In this document: positions 1 through 11,568 of the stretch, piece after piece
Position numbering within the stretch: position 1 is the first letter of the stretch
Layout: every line of letters starts with the position of its first letter
Assembly (NCBI GenBank): GCA_013368445.1
Contig: JAACJO010000008.1
Span: 1,178,001 to 1,242,000 of the forward strand
Origin: Leucocoprinus leucothites
Taxonomy: Eukaryota > Basidiomycota > Agaricomycetes > Agaricales > Agaricaceae
DNA: 64,000 nt
Reading direction: 5' to 3'
The notes under the pieces: model-generated
What the model saw: only the letters and a program-made list of their open reading frames with translations
The model's database searches: none
What the model was told of the DNA's origin: nothing
Translations under genes and position numbers: made by a program

Positions 1-102
1 GCCGCAACGAATAAGTTTTGAAAATGATATAGACCGTCTATGACCAAAGCGACGGACTCGATCGTGGGGGGGAAGTACTGTAGAGGAAGGTGTGTTTCCC
101 AT
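1..102 (-). CDS. 5' end of an unrecognised gene leaving the window, possible N-myristoylated protein
   Basis: Reading leftward from an ATG at 102-100, an open frame of 34 codons runs to the window edge without a stop. The protein starts MGNTPSST, which fits the N-myristoylation pattern (Gly2, small residue at position 6), followed by a basic and serine-rich stretch (RRFGHRRSISFSK). A TATA-like motif lies about 55 bp upstream on the same strand. I do not recognise the family. The open frame is short and could be chance, but a start codon, a TATA-like box and a sensible N-terminus together make a real gene start plausible. Confidence 0.4.
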   Translation of the reverse strand, partial: MGNTPSSTVLPPHDRVRRFGHRRSISFSKLIRCG

Positions 103-154
103 CGTGAAGAAAGTGGGGGTAGAATGTAGGGTCCTCCGGGCGAAGCACTGCAAG

Positions 155-162
155 CTTTTATA
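155..162 (-). promoter_or_regulatory. TATA-like box for the leftward gene
   Basis: On the minus strand the sequence reads TATAAAAG, about 55 bp before the ATG at 102. This is a usual place for a core promoter element in fungi. It is supported only by sequence match and position. Confidence 0.3.
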
Positions 163-1696
163 TCTTCCGGGGGTATTTGAAGACGCTCAAGGTGAAGCGT
201 GAAGTTACACAGACGAGAGAAGCATCACAGAGGTACGGCGAACGGGGATCTGTCATGGTCAAACAACACGAAACATTCTACCCTGCGGTCATAATACATA
301 TTCCCAAAACAAACCCAGCCTGCGCCCTCGACTCCCTATGCACTGCATTAGCGCAGAAACATGATGCCAGTTGATCGCCATTTAGAAAGAAACCCCAGAT
401 GATCCAAGCCTGTATGCCTTGATTGGGAAGCATCCTGGTTCAATTTTTCCGGTACGTCCCTAGTCATAGATCTACAAACGAAGCGGCATGAAAGGAAGCA
501 AAGGACACGCGGGAGGAGTCCACCGGCGATTAGCGGAAGATGCAGGGTCGCGGTAGAATATCATATCCCTAAGAGCCTAGCAATTACTAGTGATTTGTCG
601 AGAATGTACCATAAGAATATCAAGGTCATAACTGTCGCACTTTATGGAAGATCAAAGGAAACCGACGTCGGGGCCCAGATCCGATATATGTACCAGCATG
701 GTTTTGTCGGCACAGACAATCATAGTTATTCAAATGTTTGAATTCATCTCCAGATCGCTGTGTCGACTTCGGGTGCGAGCCGATCAACACGCCGTAGCTC
801 GATCAACACTTGATCCCACACTTCTGAGTTCCTGGACTCAACCGAACGAGGATTAATTGACCGAAGTGACTGGCGCGCGCGTCCAAGAGACCGAGGAGAT
901 TGTCACGAGAAAAGAAAAAGAAAACTGGTCCACCCCAAAAGGCCTAGCGATTGGGGTTCAGAAGGCAAGAACCAACGTCAGAGGCATTTGCTGAGAAAGC
1001 GACCTTGCCCAACGGAGGATTTGCTTATTTTCGGTTTGGAATAGACTCGGGTTCATACTGCCTGTGAAAATGCTCTTCGAGAAGGACGAGCCGGTTTGGA
1101 TTACAGAATTTGATGAGCCTTAGGAAATACGGTGGTAAGTTTAGTGGAGACCTTCAGAGCGCTCGGAGGAAAAACCCCTTTGGGGAAGAACTCACACACG
1201 CTCTCTTTTTTCTCTTGCAATTAAGTATGTACTCTCCCACAAGGCGGATCATGCAGTATGATTGTCTACGCAATCAGTCACGATCTAACTGCTGCAGAAG
1301 CAGAAGAAGGAACAGTGTTACTCAAGACGTCTGATGTCAACAAATTAGAAAGCCAGGGTTATTTGTCAGTGTTGACACGAAAAAATATGAACAATAATTC
1401 CATTGTTCTTGTTCCCTGAAACACCGTCATCAAGAGGATAAAGTAACCACCGAGTTCCTTTTTGACGAGGCAACTGCTTGTCTACTGCTTGATTGTAGCT
1501 ATTGGCGACGGCTTCATCTCGCTCCAGAGTAGAGATGCAATTGTCCACTCGACCTTCGCAGATCATGCACGCACAATAGAATCCAAATCTGTGGCATGAA
1601 CTTGAAATGGCCCTATTTAAAACAACGTTCTACACTCTTGGCGCGAATTTCCTCAAGCCTGCCCTCCTTTGCCTCTATTCATTCTCAACCCACGAC
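163..1696. other. Intergenic region, no gene supported
   Basis: Short open frames occur on both strands, but none has convincing codon use, splice structure or a recognisable motif. The region probably holds the promoters of the leftward partial gene and the rightward gene starting at 1697. I see no repeat or RNA gene here. Confidence 0.5.
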
Positions 1697-4266
1697 ATGG
1701 CGTTCATCCAAGAGCTCTTCAGACGTAAACCCAGAACTCAAGCCGACTTGGATGCCCTCAGCGAGAAGGATAGAATAGAACTGCAATGGCTGCATATGAA
1801 GCAAGTAAAGAAGGAGCTCAAAGCACACTATAAGCAGGAGTATGTCGATCGCCACAAACGACGTGGAAAGCTGCGTCACGTTTATTTTCGTCAGGAAGGG
1901 GGCTGGACCATCCTCTACAATGGTGCAGGTGATCCAATAGGGCTATTGGATGCGCCTGTACCAGGATATCCTACTCTTCCGTCAGATGTACGTTCTACGC
2001 GAAGGCATAATGCACAGGCAGATTCCTCGTCCTACGTTACGGCACCTTTAGAGCCTGTAGCACTGGGGCCCGGCTTGAGCCACAAAACTTCCATTGCGGA
2101 TTCGAACCGCTTGTCTCGCGCTCGCGCTCGTGCATACCATGCCCTTCACGGACTATTTCCTCCAGGAGCGCGAGCGCCAGAACACTGGGAACAACTTGTC
2201 ACTCCCGCTCCGACAGCATCTAGACCTACATCACGCTTGTCGAGCTTCGACCCCACCACTTCCCTGCCATGGGCACCTCATCCAGCAATACAACCATTGC
2301 CGGTGGAAGAGGAACCTAACGCGAGCGAACACTATACGCTGGAAGGTCAGCATGCAAGGAATCCACCTCCACAACTTGCCCCACTTGTCTCCATCTCCCA
2401 GAACTCACACTCAAGCACGCCAAACCAGAACTTGGAACCATCTCGATCTGCCGTACCCCCTCCTGATAGGGGTAGCCCGCCGAGTCCTCCTTTGTCAGAA
2501 CCTAGCGACCCTATCGTCAATTCGATCAGAGCCCCTACTTCATCTGAATTGCCTCCTGAACTTCAACATGCGAAGTCCTTTCAGATGCCCCAGCCCATTT
2601 CCCCACTTGACTTCGGGCTCTGGATCGATGATGTGATGTTCGAATCTCCGGAAAGTATACGACGCACAAGCCCATCTTTCAGAGAGCAAATGACTCCCAC
2701 TGCGTCTCCCGTCTCCACCAGGGAGGATCCACGACCAGTAGTATCAGAACAGCCGGTTGAGCCCCCGATCATCCTTGTGTCCCGCGCTACTCCCCCCGTC
2801 CCTCGTGCTTTGAAATCTCGCCCTGACGACAGCTTACCAGTTCTGAATCCTACGCTACATACTCTTCTCAGTGACCCAAACCATCCATCTCCATCGCGTA
2901 GACAAAACACAGAGAAGCCTACTGACTCCGACTCCGGTATTCTGGACGTAACCGCTCATCATGAACAGCCTGAAGCTGGGCCTTCCGGTCAAGTCTTACA
3001 ATGGCCTCCCAATCTTTCTTCTGGGCCTCATATTCTACCTGACCCGCAGTACACAGGACCATTGACCGAGCTATCTCAGGATCGAAAAGGAAAAGCAAGG
3101 GCTAGTGACGATCGACTCGAAGCAGACCTCCCCTGTAAATCACAGCGTTATCCAGCTCGTCCACCTGGGATACCTACTCCACTTCATCTGCAAAGCAAGA
3201 AACGGTCCTCTACATCTTCTGATGATCGAGATGTATTGGCCTTAGGTTCTCTCGATCAACCTCCAGCTGGCTCTTCCAATGACAGGATCCCTCTCTCTCT
3301 CGCTCTTAGCTTCTCATCGGTACCTCGGACAGATCTAGAATCAAACCTCCTGCCGACTATCATTGATCTCAAGGATCCGCCCCGACTTTTGCGTGTCTGT
3401 CTGAGGTCGAGCATTACGCTATGTAATAATCTATTAGATCTCCTCTCGAAGGCTGGGTACGAGGCATGTAAAGCCAATGGATCCTGATACAATTGAATGA
3501 TGACAATGATTTCTTGCAAACGCAGAGCTCGTTGCGAAATGGCGGAGTCCTTCCTGAGCAATGGATGGATTCCGGCACCAAGCTAATCACAGCCGCCAAC
3601 GAACTCGTGAAAAGCCTCAGCGGATGCCCAGAATTCGACAGACTTGAGCTATTACAACAGCTTCATAAGTGAGTAAACAGAGTCGAGGTTTTGATTGAAT
3701 TGGGTCGCTAATGAAGGATCGAATCAGCGAGTTGCTGGATCTCAGCATGCAGATGCACGGGGTATTGACGACGAGCGAGCAAGTCAAATTCAATTGGGTC
3801 TGTGGTAACAGGCTCTGGAGCTGGTCTCAAACATTACGACAAGTATGCTATTTGGGTCTACCGTTGGACACTACAAACTCATTACGCTTAGCTGTGCTTG
3901 CCCCCACCCCAATTTCCCCCAGACGCTCCTGATCCAAGCACTCTCCCCTCGCCTCACTTTACGCCACCGAGCGCTTCCGAAAGCGACCGGGGCACTAAAA
4001 ACCCTGTTGCACAGCCGCCCAACAATAACCTGCCAGTAACAGCACGCACATCCTACAGTACACAATTCAGCGAATTCGATATTCTGAAAAGACCTCAGCC
4101 GGTGTCACAACGCAATGGCCCGTATTATATATCTTGGAACGTACCTCCTGGATTAATTTCACCGAGATTTGACCCGGACCCTTCGTGGATTTCTAAACAT
4201 CTGGACTTGAGATGGCTTCAATGGTGGAGATTGAATAATCCGATTTACAATTTGAACACAGAATGA
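1697..4266 (+). CDS. Unrecognised protein, Pro/Ser-rich, multi-exon
   Basis: A long first exon (1697 to about 3456) encodes a basic, alpha-helical N-terminus (MAFIQELFRRKPRTQADL...) and a segment that looks folded (residues about 45-85, with GGWTILYNGAGDPIGLLD). About 450 residues rich in Pro, Ser and Thr follow. A probable intron at 3457-3527 restores an open frame reading GSLRNGGVLPEQWMDSGTKL. Further introns near 3669-3727 and about 3843-3920 lead to a last exon ending WWRLNNPIYNLNTE at 4266. An in-frame ATG at 1607 exists, but the ATG at 1697 has the better context. Frame continuity into the last exon was not fully resolved. I recognise no family. The next gene has a comparable layout (short basic N-terminus, Pro/Ser-rich middle, helical end), so the two may be distant relatives. 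Confidence 0.6.
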
Positions 4267-5144
4267 CCTTACGCCCTTTCTAATTGCACGATCTATCACG
4301 TATCTTATTCGCAACGACCTAAAATATGATCTTCCTTTTTTTTTCTGCTTCGAGTTCTAATGACCTTTTCAATTTGAGTTGAGCATGGCCGGCATGTGGG
4401 TATCGAGCGTCTTAAAAGCGACCTCAGCGTTAGAAGATCACTTTTTAATTTACCAAGTGCCACCATTTCTTCGTGTATAGGGCTTCCTTCTCCGGATAGG
4501 CAAGCAAGAATTTGGGCCGGGTCTTTGGGGCACGGCCCTTTTTCGCTTCAAGAGTGACCTTGTGATAGAATATCGAACTGGGCGGCAGAGAGCGTAGCTG
4601 GAGCCCGAGGTCCAAATCTTAGCGGTCTTATCAACCGAGGAAGGTTCTTTGCATATTGGAATTTGGAGCAATGCTCTATCCCCATTTTCCATGGAATGTG
4701 CTTTCCGAGTGTTGACCAGCGTGCTATGTACATAGGAGACGGTGGCGAAGTGGGTACTGAGAGACGCAAACACGGGAGCGGGAACGGAGCTCTAAGTAGA
4801 GCGATAAAGTTTCAGAAGTTCCCGAAAGTGGCGATAGTTGCAGTGGTGTAGTCGTTTGCCAGTGATGGCCATCGCGGCATCATGCACTACTTCAAGGCGG
4901 ATCAATCAAAACCGGGCGCAAGCCCATCATGATGCGGCTGTGTCTTTGTGTGTGCTCAGTGCTGCTGGTGACTCCTCGTTCAACAGCATCCAATTTTGTC
5001 CAACTCGTGCATTTTTACGATTAAGCATGCACGCATACTTCACCGGCACAGGGTTATTGGAAAGGGGCTACACAGCTACGTTTTCCGCCCATAAAGCGCG
5101 GAGAAATCTCTGCTGTCCAGCCGGTTCGATACTCTCCCCACTAG
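4267..5144. other. Intergenic region, no gene supported
   Basis: There is a T-rich stretch near 4335-4346 just after the upstream gene. The rest shows only short overlapping open frames on both strands. It probably holds a 3' UTR and the promoter of the gene at 5145. Confidence 0.45.
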
Positions 5145-6513
5145 ATGTTCTCCGGATTTTTCAACAGCCTCTTCCGCTCTCGCAGGAAGGAGGTTCAATT
5201 TGATCCAGAAATTGTGCAAATCAATCAGGAAGTCCGTCGCGCGGCTATTAACTTAGTATGGGCACATCTGGGTGAACTTATTCAAGCTCAACAGCCCCCG
5301 GATTCCAACATACACTCGCTTTCAGCACAATCACAGCGCCCAGCTCAACAGCAGAAGGAATCCTCTCTTCCTCCAACCCGGAATGCAATCGAAACTTCCC
5401 GTTCATCCTGTCGCACCAGACCTACCACGGTCCGATATCAGAAACGTACTCACTCGCGATTGGGAGAGGGTGAAAACTCCGCAGAGCAGCAACATCGATC
5501 GTCTGGTGCATTGTATCAAGCTACCACAAGGCGACCTCAGCGAGAGCGTACTCAATTCTGTCACGACTCTCGTCCAGTCCCTGTCTCTCGTTTCTCAACG
5601 CCAACTCCGTCACCCACAGACCACACGATCAGTCTCTCCACAAGGCCGCCTCGAGCAACCCATCACCGAACACGGGCTACTCCCCTTCCTGAATGTTCGC
5701 TCGAGCTCCCCTTTCGGGCTTGCCTCCAGCACCAGACTTTATCGGACCTGCTATTTCTCGTAGCTATCATCTTGCACAGACAGCTCCGATCACTTCGCCT
5801 CCGCCACCCCTGATGGTGGACTCAATTTACAATGGGTTCGGAAGCGCAGCCCCGGAGAAGAGCCTACTCCTCGAGTTCGCAACTGTAGGCGGACCCTCCG
5901 TTGAGCAGCCCAGTTTACTTTTCCGGGTGGATGACCCTGTCGGTCAATCAGCCAATGATAACTCGGTTCTGACTACACAACGGCGTATCCAGTCGACCAT
6001 CGGCATGGTGCTTCATAGGCTTGGGTTGAATCTCAGCTGCAAAAGCTACACAATCTGGGTGCGTATGCGCTTGTTGAGCTGAGACTACGATTTAACGATG
6101 TTGAACAGAGCAAAGCGGGCAACACGTCCGAACCACTTCCTCGATTGCGCCTCGCTAAGCTGTTATTCAAAATCTGGGAAGGGCTCCAATCTGCACTGGC
6201 CGTCACAGAAATGAACAATTCCGTTCAGAGTTTACAAGGCCTTGAAAGGTGTGTTGTATATCTGCAGGGCTTGTAGCGCACACGCTGATGTTGGTTAAAT
6301 AGGGAGGTACAAGGTGTATTCTATTGGTTCGACGAAACACGGAGAGACGTCGATGTAATCTGTGCAGAGAGGCAGAGTGAGATTGATCATTTGTACTCGA
6401 AGTACCAATGGGTCAGTATTTTTATTTTCATCTTAAGGAGATTGAAAATTGAACTGAAGCTACGCCATCTCAGCTCTTCGTCTGACCGTCTGGCTTGCAT
6501 CAATTTGGATTGA
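5145..6513 (+). CDS. Unrecognised multi-exon protein
   Basis: The start ATG at 5145 gives MFSGFFNSLFRSRRKE and a 37-codon exon ending at 5255. An in-phase intron (5256-5325) then opens a frame with protein-like sequence (DWERVKTPQSSNIDRLVH, LPQGDLSESVLNSVTTLVQ). The frame changes again near 5700, to a segment with PPAPDFIGPAISRSYHLAQT and GFGSAAPEKSLLLEFATVG. After further introns come helical stretches (LRLAKLLFKIWEGLQSAL, then REVQGVFYWFDETRRDVDV). The likely stop is near 6513. No family is recognised. The middle splice junction was not resolved, so the coding model is uncertain, but the open, non-repetitive blocks argue that the gene is real. It may be a diverged relative of the preceding gene. 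Confidence 0.5.
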
Positions 6514-7096
6514 AAAGCCGATCCAAGATGCAGAAGTTTTCAGTGCAAGTCAGGTCAGAGGCCGCTCCTCACGGGCGCAGTGACTGAATGCCGTGGAAGG
6601 ATCACAGCAGCTCTAGAGTCGCTTGATCCCCTTGATTCGCTGGCCGGCGCTCCACGGGTCCGACCTCTTCAAGCTGTATACTACCTAGTCACCATTTGTA
6701 CTAAGATACCCTAGCATGATTGCAGAGCTACTAGTATTTTTCCTCCGAGCCGCCTACTACAGTTACCTAAAAAACCGTAACGAGACGGTCAGTGAATGTC
6801 CAGCTAAATACCAACTGTTCTCTGAGAGAGTCGAGTTAGCGATTGAGTTGCTTGAGTCTTGGTACCTGGTCTCGGAGTCACGGGACGTGAAATCTTTTGT
6901 CCTGCTACCGCTTGCACAAGTTGCACCGGCTTCAAGGACTACATACATCTCAAGTTCAACGGGGTGTATGCACACATCGAAGCACCTAACCTCATTCATC
7001 CAACTCAGAAGGTCAACAAGAGATCACCTCCCTCACATCCAACTCCCAATTCGAGATCATTTCCGTCAAACCATCATCAGCCTTATCCGAGCCGCC
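6514..7096. other. Intergenic region upstream of PUS9
   Basis: An open frame from 6716 runs through this stretch into the start of the next gene, but its upstream part has no recognisable protein character. I treat it as promoter and 5' UTR of PUS9. The next gene's start context at 7091-7100 is GCCGCCATGG, a textbook strong start. Confidence 0.45.
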
Positions 7097-9458
7097 ATGG
7101 CAGAATCTGAAGCAGATCAATCCGAGAAAACTATAACCACAGCAATTGGATTACGAAAGACCGCTCCGTACTGGTACCCATATACTACCATGGCCAAGAT
7201 GCGCTGGTTAGGTCGGGAATTACTTGAGGTGGTTTCGACAGAGTTCAGAGATAGGTCGATGGAGTATTATGTGCGTTGTTTTTGGCACAAGCGTTTGCAA
7301 ATCTCTAATGGGAGTTTTTTTTCCTACAGCGTTATGCACTGGAATCTGGAGTGACGACGGTCAACGGCAAGATTGCAAAGCCGGAGACTATCCTCAAAGA
7401 TGGGGATCGCATCGAGTACGACCAACTCAATAAATCTCGAATTTACAGTTCAGCTAATCCCAACAAAACGAAACTAGAAATGTTGTTCATCGGCATGAGC
7501 CTCCAGTAACATCTCGGCCTGTCAAGATCCTCCACCAGGACCACGAGCGTGAATTTATCGTAGTAGACAAACCGGGCAGCATCGTTCGTTCGTTACCTTC
7601 TCTCCCACAAACCAGCTCAACTTTAACCACACAACCCGGTTCATCCGACCCCTCTTCAGCCCGTACATGCTTCAGGGAGATATTATAAGAATACCCTTAT
7701 TGAAATTCTTGTAAATGAATTCAGCTTCGAAAAAGTTTATCGTACGTTCTCCCCCCAACATAAGCATACCGCCGATTTTAAATTGACTGAATCTGTCTTT
7801 GTCTTGCAGCTATCAATAGATTGGATCGTTTGACGTCGGGCTTGATGATAATCCCGCTGTCGCCTGACCGTGCGCGAGAACTGCAAACCGAGTTTGTGGC
7901 CGGTACCGTCCAAAAAGAATATGTCGCGCGTTGTAAAGGTCGCTTCCCTGAGTGAGTTGGTTCTGATCCGAACTCGCGCTTCGAATACTCACGTCTATAT
8001 GCACCCCTCGTGTATTCCAAATTTCTCTTTCAGTGAGGAAGTTGTCTGCGAAGAACCTCTCTTGACAGTAGACAGGCAGATGGGATTGAATATAGTCCAC
8101 CCCGAAGGAAAGGTATATACACCTTTCCCTTTCGCCTCCGACTCGGTCTGAGCTGAAAATCTACACAGCCTGCCAAGACAATATTCAATCTAATCCGATA
8201 TGACGCAAATACCGATAGCAGCATCGTGCGGTGTAAGTATCTTGTCATATCTTTTTTACCGAAACCAACTAGACCTAATGGCTATGCCTAGGCCGCCCGC
8301 TGACCGGACGCTGTACGTAGACATTCCACCAAAAATATATCAAAAAAACAAAGCGAAATAACCTCTGCCTTTGGTTCTTCCACTCACAGCCCATCAACTG
8401 CGCGTTCACCTTCAATTCCTTGGCCACCCGATAGCCAATGACCCCATTTATTCAGAAGAGCGTATTTGGGTAAGCATCTATTTCCATGTACCCACTATCC
8501 CTGAATCCCACGCACATTCGAGAACCTCATGCCCTTCATCCCCATTTCGTTAGGGCAAAAACATTGGAAAAGGCGGTATTGACATAACACCAAGCGAAGA
8601 AAGATCTGCACCGGCCCCACCTGACCATTTGCAAAGCCAAGTGGAAGGTATGGGGAACCCGGAATCGTTATCTAAAGATCAAACTAGTATGGAATCGGCC
8701 CAAGGAGCCCCCAAAACGAGCAAATTACTACCTCGCGAGACGGGGGAGGATATCGGGTTGGGGTCGCCTGTTCCTCTATCCAAAGAAGCCGTTGGAGTGA
8801 TTACGAGACTTCGTAACATGAAGGTGTGTTTCTCCCGAGCCATTGATTTGCGCATGAATTGATAATGATGGGTCCCCCAAACCGTTTGTGCTTCAAGGAT
8901 GAGGATGAGGACTGGAGCCGATGGAGAGATGTCATCTTTCGCGCCAAAGGTGCTTTGTCTCCGTCGAATCTGACTGTGAAACCACCCCCACCGCAGAACC
9001 GAAGAAAGAGAGGCGGGAAGGGAGAATTCACTGCCGGGGGCAATAGTGTCCGAACAGCGTCAAACACTGCATCTGGAGCTGCTACCCCCACCGAACCGAC
9101 AGACACAACAATGCCCGTGTCCACACCAGATGCTTCTTTGGTATCTTCATCGGTGGCAACACCAACGTCTTCCGAAGCTGCAACTCCAGCTGCAGCTGTA
9201 GTAGACCAACCTCCACAACTCACGACCGAGGAGGCGCTAGAGAAGATCTCACTGATGGAGCCTTTACCAGACCCAAACACTGTTGTCGAGTCAGAACACT
9301 TGTATTGCCCAGAGTGTTATTTGCCTCTCCATCCCGATCCAAAGCCGGAGAAGCTGTACATCTTTTTGCACGCGTTGAAGTATACCACAAGTCTGGGCGC
9401 ATTCGAGACAGAAATGCCAGAGTGGGCGGCTGAAGGTTTTGAGTGGGATCGGTCATGA
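7097..9458 (+). CDS. PUS9: tRNA pseudouridine synthase, Pus9/Rib2 (RluA) family
   Basis: The enzyme isomerises a uridine of tRNA (position 32 in yeast Pus8/Pus9) to pseudouridine. The start at 7097 has a strong context. After two introns come an S4-like segment ([20 protein letters not shown]) and the family marker HRHEPPV. The RluA core follows: VVDKPGS, then after an intron [17 protein letters not shown], then the catalytic-aspartate motif [10 protein letters not shown], the [13 protein letters not shown] strand, and [21 protein letters not shown]. The His of the usual HRLDR motif is Asn here, as in some eukaryotic members. The C-terminal extension of about 200 residues is Ser/Thr/Pro-rich and ends with a [18 protein letters not shown] segment. 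At least eight short introns are needed. The gene converges on CWC15, with only 95 bp between stop codons. Confidence 0.9.
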
Positions 9459-9553
9459 ATCACATAACATATGACGTTGCGTGACTTTGCAATATGTGTA
9501 GATTACCGGAGTGCAAAAGAATAACATAAGTTTACACGGGTATAACAGTATAA

Positions 9554-10737
9554 TTACTGGGGAAAGGGGTTGTGAGCCGGAAATTAAAACTGGGACTAGA
9601 AGATCGCATACCTTGATAAATTTCGACATGAACTTTCTGTGGGGAATTTAGCAAAACGATATCACCGGCCCGAAAAGCTATCACGTACTTGTGGAATTCT
9701 GTCCGCAGTAAATCGTTGACAAACTGTCCTTGCGGTTTGTCTCTGGCGTTCACTGCCTGGTTCTTAAAAACGAGATCTTTACCCCGCATCAGTCCTCGCA
9801 GAACCAAGCACGTTGAACAGCACTGAATAAACACTCACCGTCATCCCACCGTTTTTTGACTGAAAATGTTCCAGGGGCAGTTGTGTTTAACCCAGCGGGA
9901 CTCTGGCCTAGGGCAGCAGCAAGGTTCATTAGGGGATTCGCGGAGGCTACTCGTGCGTCATTCGTAGCAGCATCTTGCTCAGACTGTTCTCGTTCTTTCT
10001 TTGCTTGCTCTTCTGCCCTTTCTCGTTTGATTTTCTCGAGCTCTCTTAGCAGTTCAGCTGTTTCGTCTTCTTCATCATCGTCCGAGTCCTCTTCTTCACT
10101 GTTTATGAGGAAAGAGTCGTTAGTCCAACTTGTAATGAGGGCATGGAATACGGAACAATTCACCTCTCACTTTCCTCCTTGGCTTTCCCCTTGGCCTTGC
10201 CATTTTCTTTCTCCTTCCTATCCCCACCTTCACCCTCACCCCCACTCCCCTCCTCTTCATCACTATCACTATCATCATCCCTATCCAAATCCAAAGCCTC
10301 CTGCAACAACTTTCTCCGCTTATTCGTTTCCTCATCCCCATTATCCACTTGCATACTAACAGTTCCATTTGTCGACGACGACGATGGTGTAGCTGAGCCT
10401 TCAATGGGGAGGGGAGGTTTACCCTCCGCTTTTCGTTTCTTATTACGAGCTTCTGCTTCTGCTAGTAAGAGCTCAGCGCGGAGGTCACGCTTTTTGACTT
10501 CTGAGGTAGAAGTTTGGCCGACTTGACTGGCGATTTTTTTCACAAGCGGAGGTATTAGAGAGAAGAAAAGAGAAAGGACGAATTAGGGAGGTATGTATGA
10601 AGTCAAATGCGAATTATTGCGTACCGGAATTTGAGTTTAGTATGTGCTGCCATATCTCGCACTGAGAACTGGCGCGAGCCGCCTTTAACGTCTTTAGCTT
10701 GTGCGGGGTCCCATGTCGGTCTATGAGCTGTAGACAT
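9554..10737 (-). CDS. CWC15: Pre-mRNA-splicing factor Cwc15 (Cwf15)
   Basis: Cwc15 is a Prp19-complex protein of the catalytic spliceosome in the nucleus. The first exon (10737 downward) begins MSTAHRPTWDPAQ, the family's N-terminal signature, followed by SRQFSVRDMAAHTKLKFR. The middle is Lys/Glu/Asp-rich and acidic (DSDEEEGSGGEGEGG; EEEDSDDDEEDETAELLREL), as usual. The C-terminal signature is split over introns: VKKRWDD, DLVFKNQA, EFVNDLLRTEFHK-like and KKFMSKFIK. A last intron (from about 9612 to 9557) places the TAA stop codon alone in the final exon. Length and layout match the family. Antisense open frames across the acidic and Lys-rich exons are shadows. Confidence 0.93.
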
Positions 10738-11568
10738 GATGTGTTATGTAGGATGAAGGAGAGGAAGGGAGGGTGAGGGTGTGGGCTGGAGAGTTGGTCG
10801 TGATTCGCAATGAACTCGGATTCTTTGACGAAAGCAGTGACCGTGCGATCCACCTTCCTCTTTCACTATCATGGGAATAAGATCCCTGAACAGATCATGT
10901 AGCTTAAGTAACCCAAGACACCATCACGTGCCTAAAACGCGGTATGTGTTCGACGCGTTTGACGCGTCGCGAACGTTACACGAGGCAACCACGAGGCACG
11001 ACGAACTCAACAATCTCACAGTTCTGGCATCAAAATCATTATATTTCATAACTAGTTCATGATCTTTGGTCGTTAAAGGATCATAAGTAAAGAAAGTCCG
11101 TGGATGGCGATGAGGTAGTACAGCTACTACTAGTAGTACTAACATATAAAAGTACAGAGATACAGAAGAGGAAAAAAGAAACACAAAAACACAATATGCA
11201 CGATGAGATATGAGAGATGTGAGGTATCGCTGGTGGTGGTGGTACAATGGGGAGTAAAGAGAGTCAACGACAGAAAAGTTTCTTTGTGTGGGTGTGGACA
11301 AGCAAAATGGTAAGGGTAAGGTAAGGAATGTCTTGTGGGGGGGATATCAGACCATGTGAGGGATATCATGAAGCATGGTATAAGTTAGAATCGATAGCTC
11401 GAGAGCAAGGCAGGGGAGATCGAGGATAGAGTCCATGTGAAGATGCTGAAAGATGAGAGATGATAGCAATGTAAGAATTAGAGCCAGGATCGTGTCAACC
11501 CCGATCCCATGGAAGAGAGAAAGTCCAAAAGTGAGCCGGGAGACAGTGAGATGCCGCATTTTTGTTCT
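10738..11568. other. Intergenic region between CWC15 and the coiled-coil gene
   Basis: Two minus-strand genes flank this stretch. It should carry the CWC15 promoter (right of 10737) and the 3' UTR of the gene ending at 11569. I see no convincing coding frame. Confidence 0.4.

Noticed and set aside
2094..2636. 180-codon plus-strand frame inside the first unrecognised gene
   Set aside because: It overlaps a longer frame with better composition and lacks any motif.
9856..10526. Plus-strand frames rich in Ser and Pro
   Set aside because: They are antisense to the acidic and Lys-rich exons of CWC15, whose splice pattern and conserved ends are clear.
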